In this document: positions 1 through 8,656 of the stretch, piece after piece
Position numbering within the stretch: position 1 is the stretch's first letter
Layout of the letters: every line of letters begins with the position of its first letter
Origin: Verrucomicrobiota bacterium
GTDB taxonomy: Bacteria; Verrucomicrobiota; Verrucomicrobiia; Opitutales; UBA2995
Length of the DNA stretch: 45,992 bases
Reading direction: 5' to 3'
Assembly (NCBI GenBank): GCA_027622555.1
Contig: JAQBYJ010000036.1
Location: 1-45,992, forward strand
The notes under the pieces: model-generated
Told to the model about the DNA's origin: nothing
What the model saw: only the letters and a program-made list of their open reading frames with translations
Database searches by the model: none
Translations under genes and position numbers: made by a program

Positions 1-215
1 GCGGAAGGATCGTGCCCATACGCCAAACGCCTCAAAAAATTGACTATTGACCACTGACCCTTTTCCTTTTCACCCTTTTCCTTTTCATCCTGCTGACCAA
101 CCCTCGGGACATCGTTCCGCACCGCGGTATTTTGTCCGTTGGATTGAGTACACAGCAAAACAGGCGCCGTCAGGAAAATCGAAATGCCGGTCAAACGAGA
201 TAAGATGTGCTTCAT
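1..215 (-). CDS. Possible start of an exported protein, runs off the left edge
   Basis: From the ATG at 215 the minus frame stays open for 71 codons to the window edge. The first 25 or so residues look like a signal peptide: a Lys/Arg-containing start, a hydrophobic run (ISIFLTAPVLLC) and a polar stretch. A low-complexity DEKEKGEKEKG segment, encoded by a 15-bp tandem repeat, follows. It begins 16 bp after the symporter stop on the same strand, so it could be the next gene of that unit. No family is recognisable. The Lys/Glu-rich part and the 'GQWSIVN' phrase could also be translated intergenic repeat, so the coding call is weak. Confidence 0.35.
   Translation of the reverse strand, partial: MKHILSRLTGISIFLTAPVLLCTQSNGQNTAVRNDVPRVGQQDEKEKGEKEKGQWSIVNFLRRLAYGHDPS
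58..87. repeat. Two-copy 15-bp tandem repeat
   Basis: The unit CCCTTTTCCTTTTCA occurs twice in direct tandem (58-72 and 73-87). On the minus strand it reads as an EKEKG repeat inside the possible exported protein. It may be a small length-variable tract. Confidence 0.6.
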
Positions 216-231
216 ATTTTTGATGGAGATG

Positions 232-1962
232 TCACTTGGAAACATAATCTTTACGCACGCCTCGGTGCATCAACCATCCTATAAAGACAAATAGGACCGC
301 CCAAGCAAACGCAAAAATTGCCTCACCACTGAACCAGTCGAAGCTATAATCTACGCCAGCCGGAGCCAGTGCTTTTTGATAAGGAGACACGTAAAAAATG
401 AGCATAATAAGGGTCATTGCTATGCCAAATACTCCCACCGCGGAGGCATATCGCATTGTTATTTTAGCCTCCTGAATATTCAGTTCCTCTTTCGGTGTTT
501 CCAGCATGGATAATCGGTAACTACGTTCTGCCTCAGTGACGGTTGTTTTGCTGGAAACCATCAACACCACAACCAGACTTATCACCGCGCCTATAACAAT
601 CGGGTCCAGGTATACCGGTAGCTTTATGACATCCAGGGAGACAAGGAGTTTTGGAATACTATTTCCAAGGAATCCACAGGTGATTCCCCAAAAGGCCGCG
701 CTTGCTGTTATTCGACTACTCCAAACGCTCATGATGGCAACCGGTCCCCAAGCTGAGGCAAACAAGGTGCCGGCAAAATAGGTGAACCAAAAAATATTCT
801 GTTCGAGCGACAGACTCGCCACCAAGATCAGCAAGCCAGACACCAACATCATCTGCCGGCTGAACTTCAACTTGGCCCGATCGTCTTTTCCTCTTTCATG
901 AAGAAAGTCATGACTCAGGTTGAAACCGATAAGCGAAAGGAAGGTGGATGCGGATGACAGTGCGGCTGCAACCAGTCCGGCAAGAAGCAACGCGCCCACC
1001 AACGGGGACATCAAGTTGAGGGCCGCCCAGACGAGAACTTCATCTCTGGGTTCAATCGCCGCATTACTCAAGTTCACAACAGGTGCGGCTGCATAAACCA
1101 TCGCTTGAATCACTCCGATACAGATCGCAGCTGCACACGCTGACCGCAGTACTACCTGTTCGTTTTTCGCCATTAGGTAACGGCTCGATTGCCACGGGCT
1201 GATTGCCGTGACGAAACTCCAAGCTATCATGATAATGATGAACCAGATCAGAAAATCTGCTGGCGTTTGAAATTGCAGATCCGGGCCTGTAATTCCATGC
1301 CAAGCCATGAGGTCCTCTTTCCCTTCCAGGTGGACAAGACCATCCATTGCCGCGAACCATCCACCATGCACGTTGAAGATAGCAACCATAGCCAGAAGTG
1401 TGACCACAGAAAACAACATGAACATCATTGTATCGGTTATTACAACGCCCCTGGATCCGGCGTACAAAGTAAACGACGTATAACTCGCCCAAGCAACGAT
1501 GAGAGCCTGATTGTAAGTCAGGGGTGTGAGGTTGGAGATTATCAGCGCGACTGCCTGAGATACGGCGATAAGGTAAAAACCGATACCAACGATGACCGTT
1601 ATTCCGGCCACTATTTGTACCCTTCTGCTGTTAAACCGTTTTGCGAAATATTCTGCAACGGTTAGGGCGCGGCTGCGACGAAGGTATCTCCCGAAATACA
1701 ATGCACCATAGATATAACCACATAACAAGATTCCGGGGGCCAGAACGAGGGCTGCGTTCTTATCATAATTAAATCCCGCCTGGCCCATAAAGGTGTTGGT
1801 GCTGAGAAAGCTTGCGACCAGGGTTCCAACAATAAGGAGAACCGGCGCCTGGCGGCTTACGACGAAGTAATCCTCCAGTCCTTTAACCTTACGACCAACG
1901 AAATTTCCGACCACTACGTAAGCCAGAACACTGATAAGTATCGTAATTGTGTAGACGTTCAT
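232..1962 (-). CDS. Sodium:solute symporter (SSS family)
   Basis: This 576-residue, highly hydrophobic protein has about 13 predicted membrane spans. The family hallmarks are the N-terminal span followed by a 'LEDYFVVSRQAP' segment (about residues 29-40), the 'ASFLSTNTFMGQAG' region of the second span and the 'GGWFAAMDG' loop near residue 200. SSS proteins couple Na+ entry to uptake of sugars, amino acids, carboxylates or inositols. The substrate cannot be read from sequence. It starts with ATG and is divergent from the acyl-CoA ligase at 2412, with 449 bp between them. A partial exported-protein frame follows 16 bp downstream. A carboxylate or fatty-acid-like substrate would suit the neighbouring island, but that is inference. 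Confidence 0.9.
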   Translation of the reverse strand: MNVYTITILISVLAYVVVGNFVGRKVKGLEDYFVVSRQAPVLLIVGTLVASFLSTNTFMGQAGFNYDKNAALVLAPGILLCGYIYGALYFGRYLRRSRALTVAEYFAKRFNSRRVQIVAGITVIVGIGFYLIAVSQAVALIISNLTPLTYNQALIVAWASYTSFTLYAGSRGVVITDTMMFMLFSVVTLLAMVAIFNVHGGWFAAMDGLVHLEGKEDLMAWHGITGPDLQFQTPADFLIWFIIIMIAWSFVTAISPWQSSRYLMAKNEQVVLRSACAAAICIGVIQAMVYAAAPVVNLSNAAIEPRDEVLVWAALNLMSPLVGALLLAGLVAAALSSASTFLSLIGFNLSHDFLHERGKDDRAKLKFSRQMMLVSGLLILVASLSLEQNIFWFTYFAGTLFASAWGPVAIMSVWSSRITASAAFWGITCGFLGNSIPKLLVSLDVIKLPVYLDPIVIGAVISLVVVLMVSSKTTVTEAERSYRLSMLETPKEELNIQEAKITMRYASAVGVFGIAMTLIMLIFYVSPYQKALAPAGVDYSFDWFSGEAIFAFAWAVLFVFIGWLMHRGVRKDYVSK

Positions 1963-2140
1963 AAATCCATTAACGGATATTCAGTGTTTAATATGCAAAC
2001 TTCTGAGGCAGAAGCCATGAAAATGTGAATGGCTCCGAAAGATTGAACCTCCCCGCAGCAAGCATTGAGGTATCTGAGTTTGGAAACGGCGCTGCACAGG
2101 TCCAATTTCAATCAATGATTCAGCATATAATTCGGAGCAT

Positions 2141-2202
2141 GTAGGAGCTGCTTCAGCTGCGATCTTTTACCGGCTACAAATCGCCAATGAAGCTCCTCCT
2201 AT
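2141..2202. repeat. REP-like inverted repeat pair (type C)
   Basis: The unit GTAGGAGCTGCTTCAGCTGC, continuing into GAT, is followed after a short spacer by an inverted unit reading TAGGAGGAGCTTCATTGGCG. The outer TAGGAG ends face outward and each unit has an internal imperfect stem. It is related to the elements at 23371-23461 and 36667-36742. Confidence 0.7.
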
Positions 2203-2328
2203 ACCCTGTGTCCTACCTAAGCAGAGTTTGCTTGATCAAATCATTTCTGGGATTTCCAACCTTTCCCTTCAGTCACCAACTCCCAAGCAAGCATCGGGGA
2301 AAAACAAGTTGAAATTTATCGTCAAGTG

Positions 2329-2354
2329 ATCGGCTCTTTTAAGAGGACGCCGAT
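2329..2354. promoter_or_regulatory. Dyad upstream of acyl-CoA ligase
   Basis: ATCGGC (2329-2334) and GCCGAT (2349-2354) form inverted arms around CTCTTTTAAGAG, itself nearly self-complementary. It sits about 58 bp before the ligase ATG and could be an operator. It does not resemble the TetR-type dyad near 18.7 kb. Confidence 0.25.
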
Positions 2355-2411
2355 TTAAATTCATTACGTTCTTTTCTTGCCAACTTCACAGGAGCAAATC
2401 ATTCCACATTT

Positions 2412-3983
2412 ATGGAAGTTCCATTGACCCCACTTGAATTTGCCCGACGAGCGCGGCGATTGTATGCGTGCCGAGAAGCCGTTATCGATGGCCAGAACCG
2501 TTGGACCTACGAAGAATTCTTTGACCGTTGTGATCGCTGGTCGTCGGCACTACAAAAGCTTGGCATTAGCAAAGGGGATCGCGTTGCTTATATCTCGCCG
2601 AACACGCACGCCAAATTGGAAGCTTATTATGCGGTTCCGCAAATTGGCGCCGTGGTTGTCCCGATCAACTTTCGTCTCACAGCTGAGGACTTTGCCTATG
2701 TTATAAATCACAGCGGCGCCCGTGTGGTTTGTGCCCATGCGGATTATCTGGAAATGATCGACAAGATTCGGGGCGAGCTAAATTCGGTGGACTGCTTTGT
2801 CGCTTTGAGCGGGGTGCGCGACGGGTGGATTGATTATGAGTCTGCTGTCTCGGGCGCTACAACTGATTTTGATTCGGTAGCTATTGAAGAAAATGACCTC
2901 ATTTCGATCAACTATACCAGCGGTACCACCGCCCGGCCGAAAGGGGTCATGATTACCCATCGCAATGCCTACCTTAATATAGTTGGCACGTTGCTGCATT
3001 TTCCGGTGTCGGCAGCGGATCGTTACCTATGGACGCTGCCGATGTTCCATGCCAACGGCTGGACCTTTGTGTGGATCATTACCGCGAGGGGTGCCGCCCA
3101 TGTCTGTATGGAAAAGGTCGAACCGGCGACGGCATTCAAACTCATGGAGACAGAGAAAATTAGTCTTTTTTGCGCTGCGCCTACGGTGTTGATATCGCTT
3201 GCCAATACACCTGAGGAATTACGTCGAAAGGCTCCTCGCGGAATTCGGTTGCTGACAGCTGGTGCGCCACCGGCAGCAGCGACGATCGAGCGCGTCGAGA
3301 GCGATCTTGGGTGGAACCTCACCCATGTTTACGGTTTAACCGAAACTGCCCCACTGATCTCGGTTTGCGAGGCACTGCCAGAACATGCTAAATTTTCCTC
3401 ATCGGAACGAGCTAATATTAAAGCGCGGCAAGGTGTGGAGCTGTTAACATCAGGGGATCTTCGAGTGGTCGATGATTCGGGTGGCGAAGTTCCGCACGAC
3501 GGAGAAACCACTGGCGAGATTGTCGTGCGCGGCAACGTCGTCATGGAGGGTTATTTCAATGACCCGGATGCTACTGCTGCCGCCATCCGAGATGGTTGGT
3601 TTCACAGCGGAGATATTGCCGTGGTGCACCCCGATGGCTACATGGATGTTCGCGACCGCATAAAGGATGTTATAATCAGCGGCGGTGAAAATATCTCCTC
3701 CGTTGAAGTTGAAGGTGCGCTCTTACATCACCCAAGCGTGCAAGAGGTCGCGGTAGTGGGCATGCCGCATGAGCAGTGGGGCGAGTCACCGCATGCATTT
3801 GTTGTCCTTATGGGTGGCGCAACAGCAGAGGAAGAGGAGCTCCGTCAATTTGTGCGCGGGCGGCTCGCTCATTTCAAAGCGCCTCAGTGGATCACCTTTG
3901 TCGACGAACTGCCGAAAACGGCGACGGGAAAAGTCCAGAAGTTTGTTCTCCGAGGAAATCGTTCCGGGATTTCCAAGCAGTAG
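2412..3983 (+). CDS. Acyl-CoA ligase (AMP-binding family)
   Basis: A 523-residue ANL-superfamily adenylating enzyme that forms acyl-CoA from a carboxylic acid, ATP and CoA through an acyl-adenylate. The P-loop-like motif YTSGTTARPKGV is at residues 168-179. The YGLTET motif, the GWFHSGD hinge-region motif, a DRIKDVIISGGENIS segment and the C-terminal PKTATGKVQK with the catalytic lysine are all present, so the protein looks complete. It resembles the long/medium-chain and acyl-activating subgroup; chain length cannot be told. It opens the beta-oxidation island and is convergent with the SDR gene at 4308. A second, diverged ligase lies at 9505-11028. Confidence 0.92.
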   Translation: MEVPLTPLEFARRARRLYACREAVIDGQNRWTYEEFFDRCDRWSSALQKLGISKGDRVAYISPNTHAKLEAYYAVPQIGAVVVPINFRLTAEDFAYVINHSGARVVCAHADYLEMIDKIRGELNSVDCFVALSGVRDGWIDYESAVSGATTDFDSVAIEENDLISINYTSGTTARPKGVMITHRNAYLNIVGTLLHFPVSAADRYLWTLPMFHANGWTFVWIITARGAAHVCMEKVEPATAFKLMETEKISLFCAAPTVLISLANTPEELRRKAPRGIRLLTAGAPPAAATIERVESDLGWNLTHVYGLTETAPLISVCEALPEHAKFSSSERANIKARQGVELLTSGDLRVVDDSGGEVPHDGETTGEIVVRGNVVMEGYFNDPDATAAAIRDGWFHSGDIAVVHPDGYMDVRDRIKDVIISGGENISSVEVEGALLHHPSVQEVAVVGMPHEQWGESPHAFVVLMGGATAEEEELRQFVRGRLAHFKAPQWITFVDELPKTATGKVQKFVLRGNRSGISKQ

Positions 3984-4042
3984 CGAAGGGAACTTGGGAT
4001 TATCCGTGCCGTGAGGTAAGTTCCCTGTTGCAGAGCGAGGAA

Positions 4043-4118
4043 ATGTAGGAGGGGGTTTATCCCCCGATTATGTTGTGAGGTCTTCGAGAGATCGAGGGAT
4101 AAACCCTTACTACCACAT
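4043..4118. repeat. REP-like inverted repeat pair (type D)
   Basis: ATGTAGGAGGGGGTTTATCC and onward to CCCGAT (4043-4068) is matched by an inverted unit at 4091-4118 (ATCGAGGGATAAACCCTTAC, then TACCACAT). The left unit has its own GGGGG-TTTAT-CCCCC hairpin. Same layout as the other TGTAGGAG-headed elements but a different stem. Confidence 0.75.
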
Positions 4119-4166
4119 TGGAAAATAAAGAAGAACATTAACTCCTCCAAAAAAAAGACTCTGAAT

Positions 4167-4240
4167 CGGCGCTGCGAGGACGCCGTAGCCCTGCCACTCT
4201 CAGCTTAATTGGTAGATGACATGGGAGCCCTGCTCTGCCG
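4167..4240. repeat. Palindromic intergenic repeat (type A)
   Basis: CGGCGCTGCGAGGACGCCGT followed by AGCCCTGCCA, a spacer, then TGGTAG and a segment ending GAGCCCTGCTCTGCCG. It is a degenerate member of the family seen more perfectly at 11136-11207 and 21486-21564. Confidence 0.65.
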
Positions 4241-4307
4241 CCATAAGTTCTAAGAATTTAATCAACCACGCGATTTCGTGTATAAGTTATAGCGAGGGCA
4301 CTTCCAG

Positions 4308-5072
4308 CTACTTAAACATATGCGTGCCGCCGCAGATCGTGAGCGCCTGTCCGGTAATCCAACTGGCTTCGTCCGAACCAATGAATGCTGCTATTCCTTT
4401 AAAGTCATCCGCTTCCCCCAAACGACGTAAGGGTGTTTGATCGATAACTTTCTGTGCGGCCCCCGGGTTATCCCAAAGCGCTTTGGCAAAATCGGTTTTG
4501 ACCAAAGCGGGACAGAGCGCGTTGACGCGGATACCGAGTGGTCCCCATTCGGCAGCTAAATTTCGAACCAGGGAAATCACCGCCATCTTCGACATACCAT
4601 AGGTTCCCAAGGTCGTGGACGGACCAAACGCACCAACCGACGCGGTCAGTAAAATCGATCCACGTTTCTTTTCTTCCATGTCCGCTTTGACCATTTTACA
4701 GAGCCAGAGATTCGACTGAACATTGGTTTTTAAAGTCTTTTCGTACGCTTCATCCGGAATGTCGCCCATTGGACCGTAGTAGGGATTCACCCCAGCGTTG
4801 CCAACGAGGATGTCTATTTTTCCAAGTCGGTTGTGGGTTTCGTCTACCAGACTTTGAAGCTGCTCCTTGTAACCTGCGTTGCAGGCTATGGCAACAGCGG
4901 CCTCTCGACCTAGCTTTTCGTTAATCGCTTGAGCGGTTGTTTCACAGGCCTCCAAATTGCGGCTGGAGATCACGACCTTGGCGCCCTGTTCGGCCAGGCC
5001 TTCGGCCATTGCGGCTCCCATTCCTCTTGATGATCCAGTTAAAAGGGCTATGCGGTCGGTCAAATCAAACAT
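4308..5072 (-). CDS. Short-chain dehydrogenase/reductase, DHRS4-like
   Basis: A 254-residue classical SDR, the usual length. The nucleotide-binding TGSSRGMG motif is at 12-19, the NAG motif near 92-94, and the catalytic Ser145, Tyr158 and Lys162 are in place. A C-terminal 'GQALTICGG' segment is typical of the family. These enzymes interconvert alcohols and ketones or 3-hydroxyacyl and 3-oxoacyl groups with NAD(P)H; the substrate is not readable. The 'NAGVNPYYGP' stretch closely matches 'NAGTNPYWGP' in the SDR at 21605-22369, so the two look like paralogues. It is divergent from the aldehyde dehydrogenase gene at 5258. Confidence 0.9.
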   Translation of the reverse strand: MFDLTDRIALLTGSSRGMGAAMAEGLAEQGAKVVISSRNLEACETTAQAINEKLGREAAVAIACNAGYKEQLQSLVDETHNRLGKIDILVGNAGVNPYYGPMGDIPDEAYEKTLKTNVQSNLWLCKMVKADMEEKKRGSILLTASVGAFGPSTTLGTYGMSKMAVISLVRNLAAEWGPLGIRVNALCPALVKTDFAKALWDNPGAAQKVIDQTPLRRLGEADDFKGIAAFIGSDEASWITGQALTICGGTHMFK

Positions 5073-5257
5073 GGCTTTTTCTGTTTGTTCATTGCTGGGT
5101 TGTCAATTGTCGAGTAGTGTAATGGCGATCGAATTGTTTAGGTTTTCAAGGTCGGTCCTGAATCCCTTTGTAACAATTGGCCACCATCTTCAAATTGATT
5201 TGCTCCGACCTGCTATTGCGGCAAACGTGAGTTGAAATCACTAAAAGGAATCCCTAT

Positions 5258-6682
5258 ATGCGAAACTACACAAAATTTTATATCAACGGCGAGTGGGTCA
5301 CACCTACTGAAAGTAGATCCTTTGATGTTCTTAACCCAGCCACAGAAACAGTTTGTGCGCAGATTTCATTGGGCGGCCAAGCGGATGTCGATGCGGCGGT
5401 GAGTGCAGCTCGAACGGCATTTAAGTCTTACGGTAGTAGTTCGCGCGAAGAGCGTATCGAGTTGTTTGAAGCTATTATCGCCGAATACAAAAATCGATAT
5501 AACGACATTGCAGCGGCCATTAGTGAGGAAATGGGTGCGCCAAAATCTTTGTCTGAAAAAGCACAAACCGGGGCTGGTCTGGGACATCTCATGACTGCCT
5601 TGACTGTGCTAAAAGAATACGCGTTTGAAGAGCAAGTTGGAAATAGTCGCGTCTACAAAGAACCCATTGGTGTTTGTGGGTTGATTACTCCCTGGAACTG
5701 GCCGATGAACCAGGTCACGTGTAAAGTGGCACCGGCATTAGCCACCGGTTGCACAATGGTTTTAAAGCCTTCGGAAATTGCCCCATTGTCTGCTTACATC
5801 TTCGCCGAGATTATGGATAAGGCAGGTGTTCCCGCTGGTGTGTTTAATTTGGTCAACGGCGACGGGCCGGGTGTTGGTACCATGCTCTCCTGTCATCCAG
5901 GTGTCGATATGGTGTCGTTTACCGGATCGACACGCGCAGGGTCCTTGGTTGCTCAGAATGCAGCGCCAACCATTAAACGGGTTACTCAGGAACTCGGTGG
6001 AAAATCCGCCAACATTATTCTTAATGACGACGGTTTTGAGCAAGCGGTTAAACGTGGAGCCTTTGGTGTTTTTAATAACACCGGCCAATCCTGTAACGCT
6101 CCGACGCGAATGTTGGTCCCGGCCGAAAAAATGGAGCTGGCGGCTGAAATCGCAAGAAAGGCTGCCGCAAAGGTTTCCGTTGGGGATCCAAATTCAGAAA
6201 CGACCACCATGGGTCCACTGGTGAGTGAAGTACAATTTAAGAAGGTACAAGACTTGATCGGGAAGGGTATTGCAGAAGGAGCAACCCTGGTCTGCGGAGG
6301 TGTTGGTAAACCTGAAGGACTCGACCGTGGATATTTTGTTAAGCCGACTGTCTTTAGTCATGTCGACAACAGTATGACCATTGCGAAGGAAGAAATTTTC
6401 GGACCCGTGCTTTCGATATTGCCTTATTCATCTGATGAAGAGGCCATTGAAATAGCTAACGACACACCCTATGGATTGGCCGGTTATATCCAGGGTCAAG
6501 ATAAGGAACGCGTTCGATATATCGCGTCAAAAATTCGGGCTGGGAATATTAATATCAACGGTGAAGCGGGTGATCGTTTTACGCCCTTCGGCGGATATAA
6601 ACAATCTGGCAATGGCCGCGAATGGGGTGCGCATGGCTTTGAAGATTATTTGGAAATTAAAGCAGTCAGCGGGTTGGATTGA
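5258..6682 (+). CDS. NAD(P)+-dependent aldehyde dehydrogenase
   Basis: A 474-residue ALDH-superfamily protein that oxidises an aldehyde to a carboxylic acid. The TPWNWP motif carries the oxyanion-hole Asn147. Lys170 (LKPSE) binds cofactor, Glu245 in QELGGKS is the general base, and Cys279 in NNTGQSCNAPTR is the nucleophile. The C-terminal PFGGYKQSG motif is present. Length and motifs indicate a complete, active enzyme. It is divergent from the SDR at 4308, which suggests an alcohol-to-aldehyde-to-acid route feeding the acyl-CoA ligases. That link is inference. Confidence 0.94.
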   Translation: MRNYTKFYINGEWVTPTESRSFDVLNPATETVCAQISLGGQADVDAAVSAARTAFKSYGSSSREERIELFEAIIAEYKNRYNDIAAAISEEMGAPKSLSEKAQTGAGLGHLMTALTVLKEYAFEEQVGNSRVYKEPIGVCGLITPWNWPMNQVTCKVAPALATGCTMVLKPSEIAPLSAYIFAEIMDKAGVPAGVFNLVNGDGPGVGTMLSCHPGVDMVSFTGSTRAGSLVAQNAAPTIKRVTQELGGKSANIILNDDGFEQAVKRGAFGVFNNTGQSCNAPTRMLVPAEKMELAAEIARKAAAKVSVGDPNSETTTMGPLVSEVQFKKVQDLIGKGIAEGATLVCGGVGKPEGLDRGYFVKPTVFSHVDNSMTIAKEEIFGPVLSILPYSSDEEAIEIANDTPYGLAGYIQGQDKERVRYIASKIRAGNININGEAGDRFTPFGGYKQSGNGREWGAHGFEDYLEIKAVSGLD

Positions 6683-6796
6683 TTCCTGCCTGACCTCAAT
6701 ATTATCGAAAAGCGTAGGGTTCGATCGCCGAGCGAGCTGTTGTTCCTGGATCGGTGATTTAGGGCCTGGTGCCCAGCTTTTCGAGGGGATTAATAG

Positions 6797-7255
6797 TCAC
6801 GACACCGAGCCAGAGATTCCTTCCACAACTAATGGCAATAGTCCGCATCGAACAATATCGGGCATAGGAACAGGTTTGTTAGTCTTCCTTTCAACCCAGA
6901 CATGAACAATATGACCCCAAGCTGCTGCTTCCGATTCGCCGCGTAGAAAAATACCTACGCCACTGATGACCGAACTGTTACCAAGTCGATTAACCCGGAA
7001 TCCCGTTTCAACCTCAGCTGGATGAGTGATTGGGCGATGAAATGTAAATTGTGTTTCCGCGGCTACAGGCATGATAGGTGTGTTGGGATAGCCTGGCAGG
7101 AATTCGCGAAATCGATCAGTTACGGCTGTATCCATCCAGGCATTGTAGACCGCATTGTTGAGGTGTCCGTGGAGATCGTTATCGTTCCATCGTGTGGTTG
7201 CATCGGAAAAGATTCGATAGCGGCCTCTTGTTTCTATTTGTACTATTCTTGGCAT
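6797..7255 (-). CDS. Hotdog-fold acyl-CoA thioesterase (4HBT family)
   Basis: A 152-residue single hotdog domain. The active-site motif RWNDNDLHGHLNN lies at about residues 22-34, with the Asp27/His31/Asn33 region typical of 4-hydroxybenzoyl-CoA-thioesterase relatives. Such enzymes hydrolyse acyl-CoA to free acid and CoA, often to release stalled intermediates. Its ATG is only 2 bp after the stop of the SDR gene at 7258-8037 on the same strand, so the two are almost certainly co-transcribed. It is convergent with the aldehyde dehydrogenase gene. Confidence 0.88.
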   Translation of the reverse strand: MPRIVQIETRGRYRIFSDATTRWNDNDLHGHLNNAVYNAWMDTAVTDRFREFLPGYPNTPIMPVAAETQFTFHRPITHPAEVETGFRVNRLGNSSVISGVGIFLRGESEAAAWGHIVHVWVERKTNKPVPMPDIVRCGLLPLVVEGISGSVS

Positions 7256-7257
7256 GT

Positions 7258-8037
7258 TTAGCCGTCAGGTGTTTGTTTGCTCAGGGCAGCTTCTACGTCT
7301 GCGCTCATATCACGCTGAACAGTTGCAGTGATTGCTATTTCCGCGACGGTGGCTCGATGCGGAAGCGATAACGCCATCATCACGGCAGCTGAGATATCTT
7401 CTGGTTGCATCATCAGTGCGCGTTCTACTTCACCCGGCACCAACGCGCGATTGATCAAAATAGGCGTGTCCACTTCGCCCGGATAGACGGTCAAGCAGCG
7501 TATGCCATATTTTTTAACTTCCTGCTGCAAAACGTCCATGTACGCTTTGGCCGCGACCTTTGCAGCACTATAGGCAACTCCGGCTAGAATGTTTGGTTTT
7601 AACGCCGCCATCGAAGAGATCATCACGATATCTCCGGCACCTTTCTCAATGATTGAATCGAGCAGATGGCGAGTGAGGATTGCAGGTCCCATGGTGTTGA
7701 CGTCCATTACTGCGCGCCATTCGTCTGCGCCGATGAAGCGGGCGCTGCGGACCTTTGAGCTGAATCCGGCATTGTTGATCAGGATGTCGACTCCGCCTCG
7801 ATCGAGAATATTTTTGGCAAGCTTCTCGATATCTTCCGGATCGGTCATGTCCGTCACGAAAAATCTGCCTTTGCCTCCGGTTGCAGTAATTTTGCCAAGC
7901 GTATCTTCAAGAGGTGCAGCACGCCGGCCGCAAATAGTGACTTCCACTCCGGCCTTCGCCAAGTCGATTGCGATGGCTTCGCCGATACCAGTTCCGCCGC
8001 CCGTAACCAGGGCTGTCTTTCCGTTTAATTGTGACAT
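7258..8037 (-). CDS. Short-chain dehydrogenase/reductase
   Basis: A 259-residue classical SDR from the ATG at 8037. The frame extends upstream to a GTG at 8100, but the ATG start matches the usual SDR N-terminus (MSQLNGKTALVTGG). It has TGGGTGIG at 12-19, NNAG near 88-91, and catalytic Ser142, Tyr156 and Lys160. The 'VYPGEVDTPI' stretch is family-typical. Reaction class is NAD(P)-dependent alcohol/ketone interconversion; the substrate is unknown. It lies directly upstream of the thioesterase in a two-gene unit. Confidence 0.88.
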   Translation of the reverse strand: MSQLNGKTALVTGGGTGIGEAIAIDLAKAGVEVTICGRRAAPLEDTLGKITATGGKGRFFVTDMTDPEDIEKLAKNILDRGGVDILINNAGFSSKVRSARFIGADEWRAVMDVNTMGPAILTRHLLDSIIEKGAGDIVMISSMAALKPNILAGVAYSAAKVAAKAYMDVLQQEVKKYGIRCLTVYPGEVDTPILINRALVPGEVERALMMQPEDISAAVMMALSLPHRATVAEIAITATVQRDMSADVEAALSKQTPDG

Positions 8038-8224
8038 AGGGTGATCTGAGGTTGGAAATTTAGATAGTGTGGGTTCAGGGCGTATTAGAAAATTAACCAC
8101 ACAGAGTTAATCCTTAGATATGAGTGAATGCCAATCCTTTTCCATGCAAGCGGATGAATTAAACGCTAGCATTGGAGGAATAAATGATTTTTTCTAATAA
8201 AACCTTTTCTCAACACTTCGAACT

Positions 8225-8557
8225 ATGATCTACGCACTCAATGTTTTTAATTTCCTGCCTGGCAAGGAGGATCAATACCGGGACTATAGCGTTAAGGCTG
8301 GAAAAATAATTTATGGATTGGGAGGCAAAGTTGTCTCTTCTGGATGGAAACCCATTCGTCGTCTGCATGAGGATCAATCCCGAGAATATTTTATCGTAGT
8401 AGAGTTTCCCAGCGAAGCAGTGTTTCAGAAGTTTATCGACGAGGCAGACAAGCAGAATTTTCATGAACTTCGGGAGACCGCCTGCACTGATTACATCTGG
8501 ACACTCTATGAACCCTGGGATTTGCGCGCCTGGGTGCAGCGGGAAGGGCAGGGATAA
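8225..8557 (+). CDS. DUF1330-like small protein
   Basis: A 110-residue soluble protein with the pattern of the DUF1330 / dimeric alpha-beta-barrel fold. It shows an N-terminal beta strand (IYALNVFNF), a Tyr-containing helix, a GGKVVSSG turn and a 'EYFIVVEFPSEAVFQKFID' segment. Members are usually small dimers of unassigned role; some relatives act as monooxygenase-like or isomerase-like enzymes. No catalytic residues can be named. It sits alone between the divergent SDR at 7258-8037 and the convergent SDR at 8657, inside the acyl-CoA island. Confidence 0.7.
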   Translation: MIYALNVFNFLPGKEDQYRDYSVKAGKIIYGLGGKVVSSGWKPIRRLHEDQSREYFIVVEFPSEAVFQKFIDEADKQNFHELRETACTDYIWTLYEPWDLRAWVQREGQG

Positions 8558-8583
8558 TATAGTGACAAAAGGAAACATCCCGA

Positions 8584-8649
8584 TCGGCAGCAAGCTACCT
8601 CCTACAATTTAGAAAGCGATTCGAGGTGTAGGAGGTAGCTTGCTGCCGA
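8584..8649. repeat. Near-perfect REP-like inverted repeat (type B), likely bidirectional terminator
   Basis: TCGGCAGCAAGCTACCTCCT (continuing ACA) at 8584 and its complement TGTAGGAGGTAGCTTGCTGC (continuing CGA) at 8627-8649 form a 23-bp stem across about a 20-bp loop. It lies between the convergent genes ending at 8557 and 8657. The same element recurs at 36336-36401. Confidence 0.85.
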
Positions 8650-8656
8650 ATAGATT

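Larger units (their letters stand above)
1963..2411. other. 449-bp divergent intergenic region
   Basis: This region separates the divergent symporter and acyl-CoA ligase genes, so it should hold two promoters. It contains a REP-like palindrome (2141-2202) and a dyad (2329-2354) about 60 bp before the ligase start. An AGGAG lies about 16 bp before that start, too far for a normal ribosome binding site. No small gene or RNA is evident. Confidence 0.5.
3984..4307. other. 324-bp convergent intergenic region with two palindromes
   Basis: This space between the 3' ends of the ligase and the SDR holds two REP-like elements (4043-4118 and 4167-4240) and otherwise no recognisable gene. The palindromes may end transcription in both directions. 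Confidence 0.5.

Noticed and set aside
1189-1665. 158-residue plus-strand open frame
   Set aside because: It lies antisense within the symporter gene, has a His/Cys/Arg-rich odd composition and no family features; a shadow frame.
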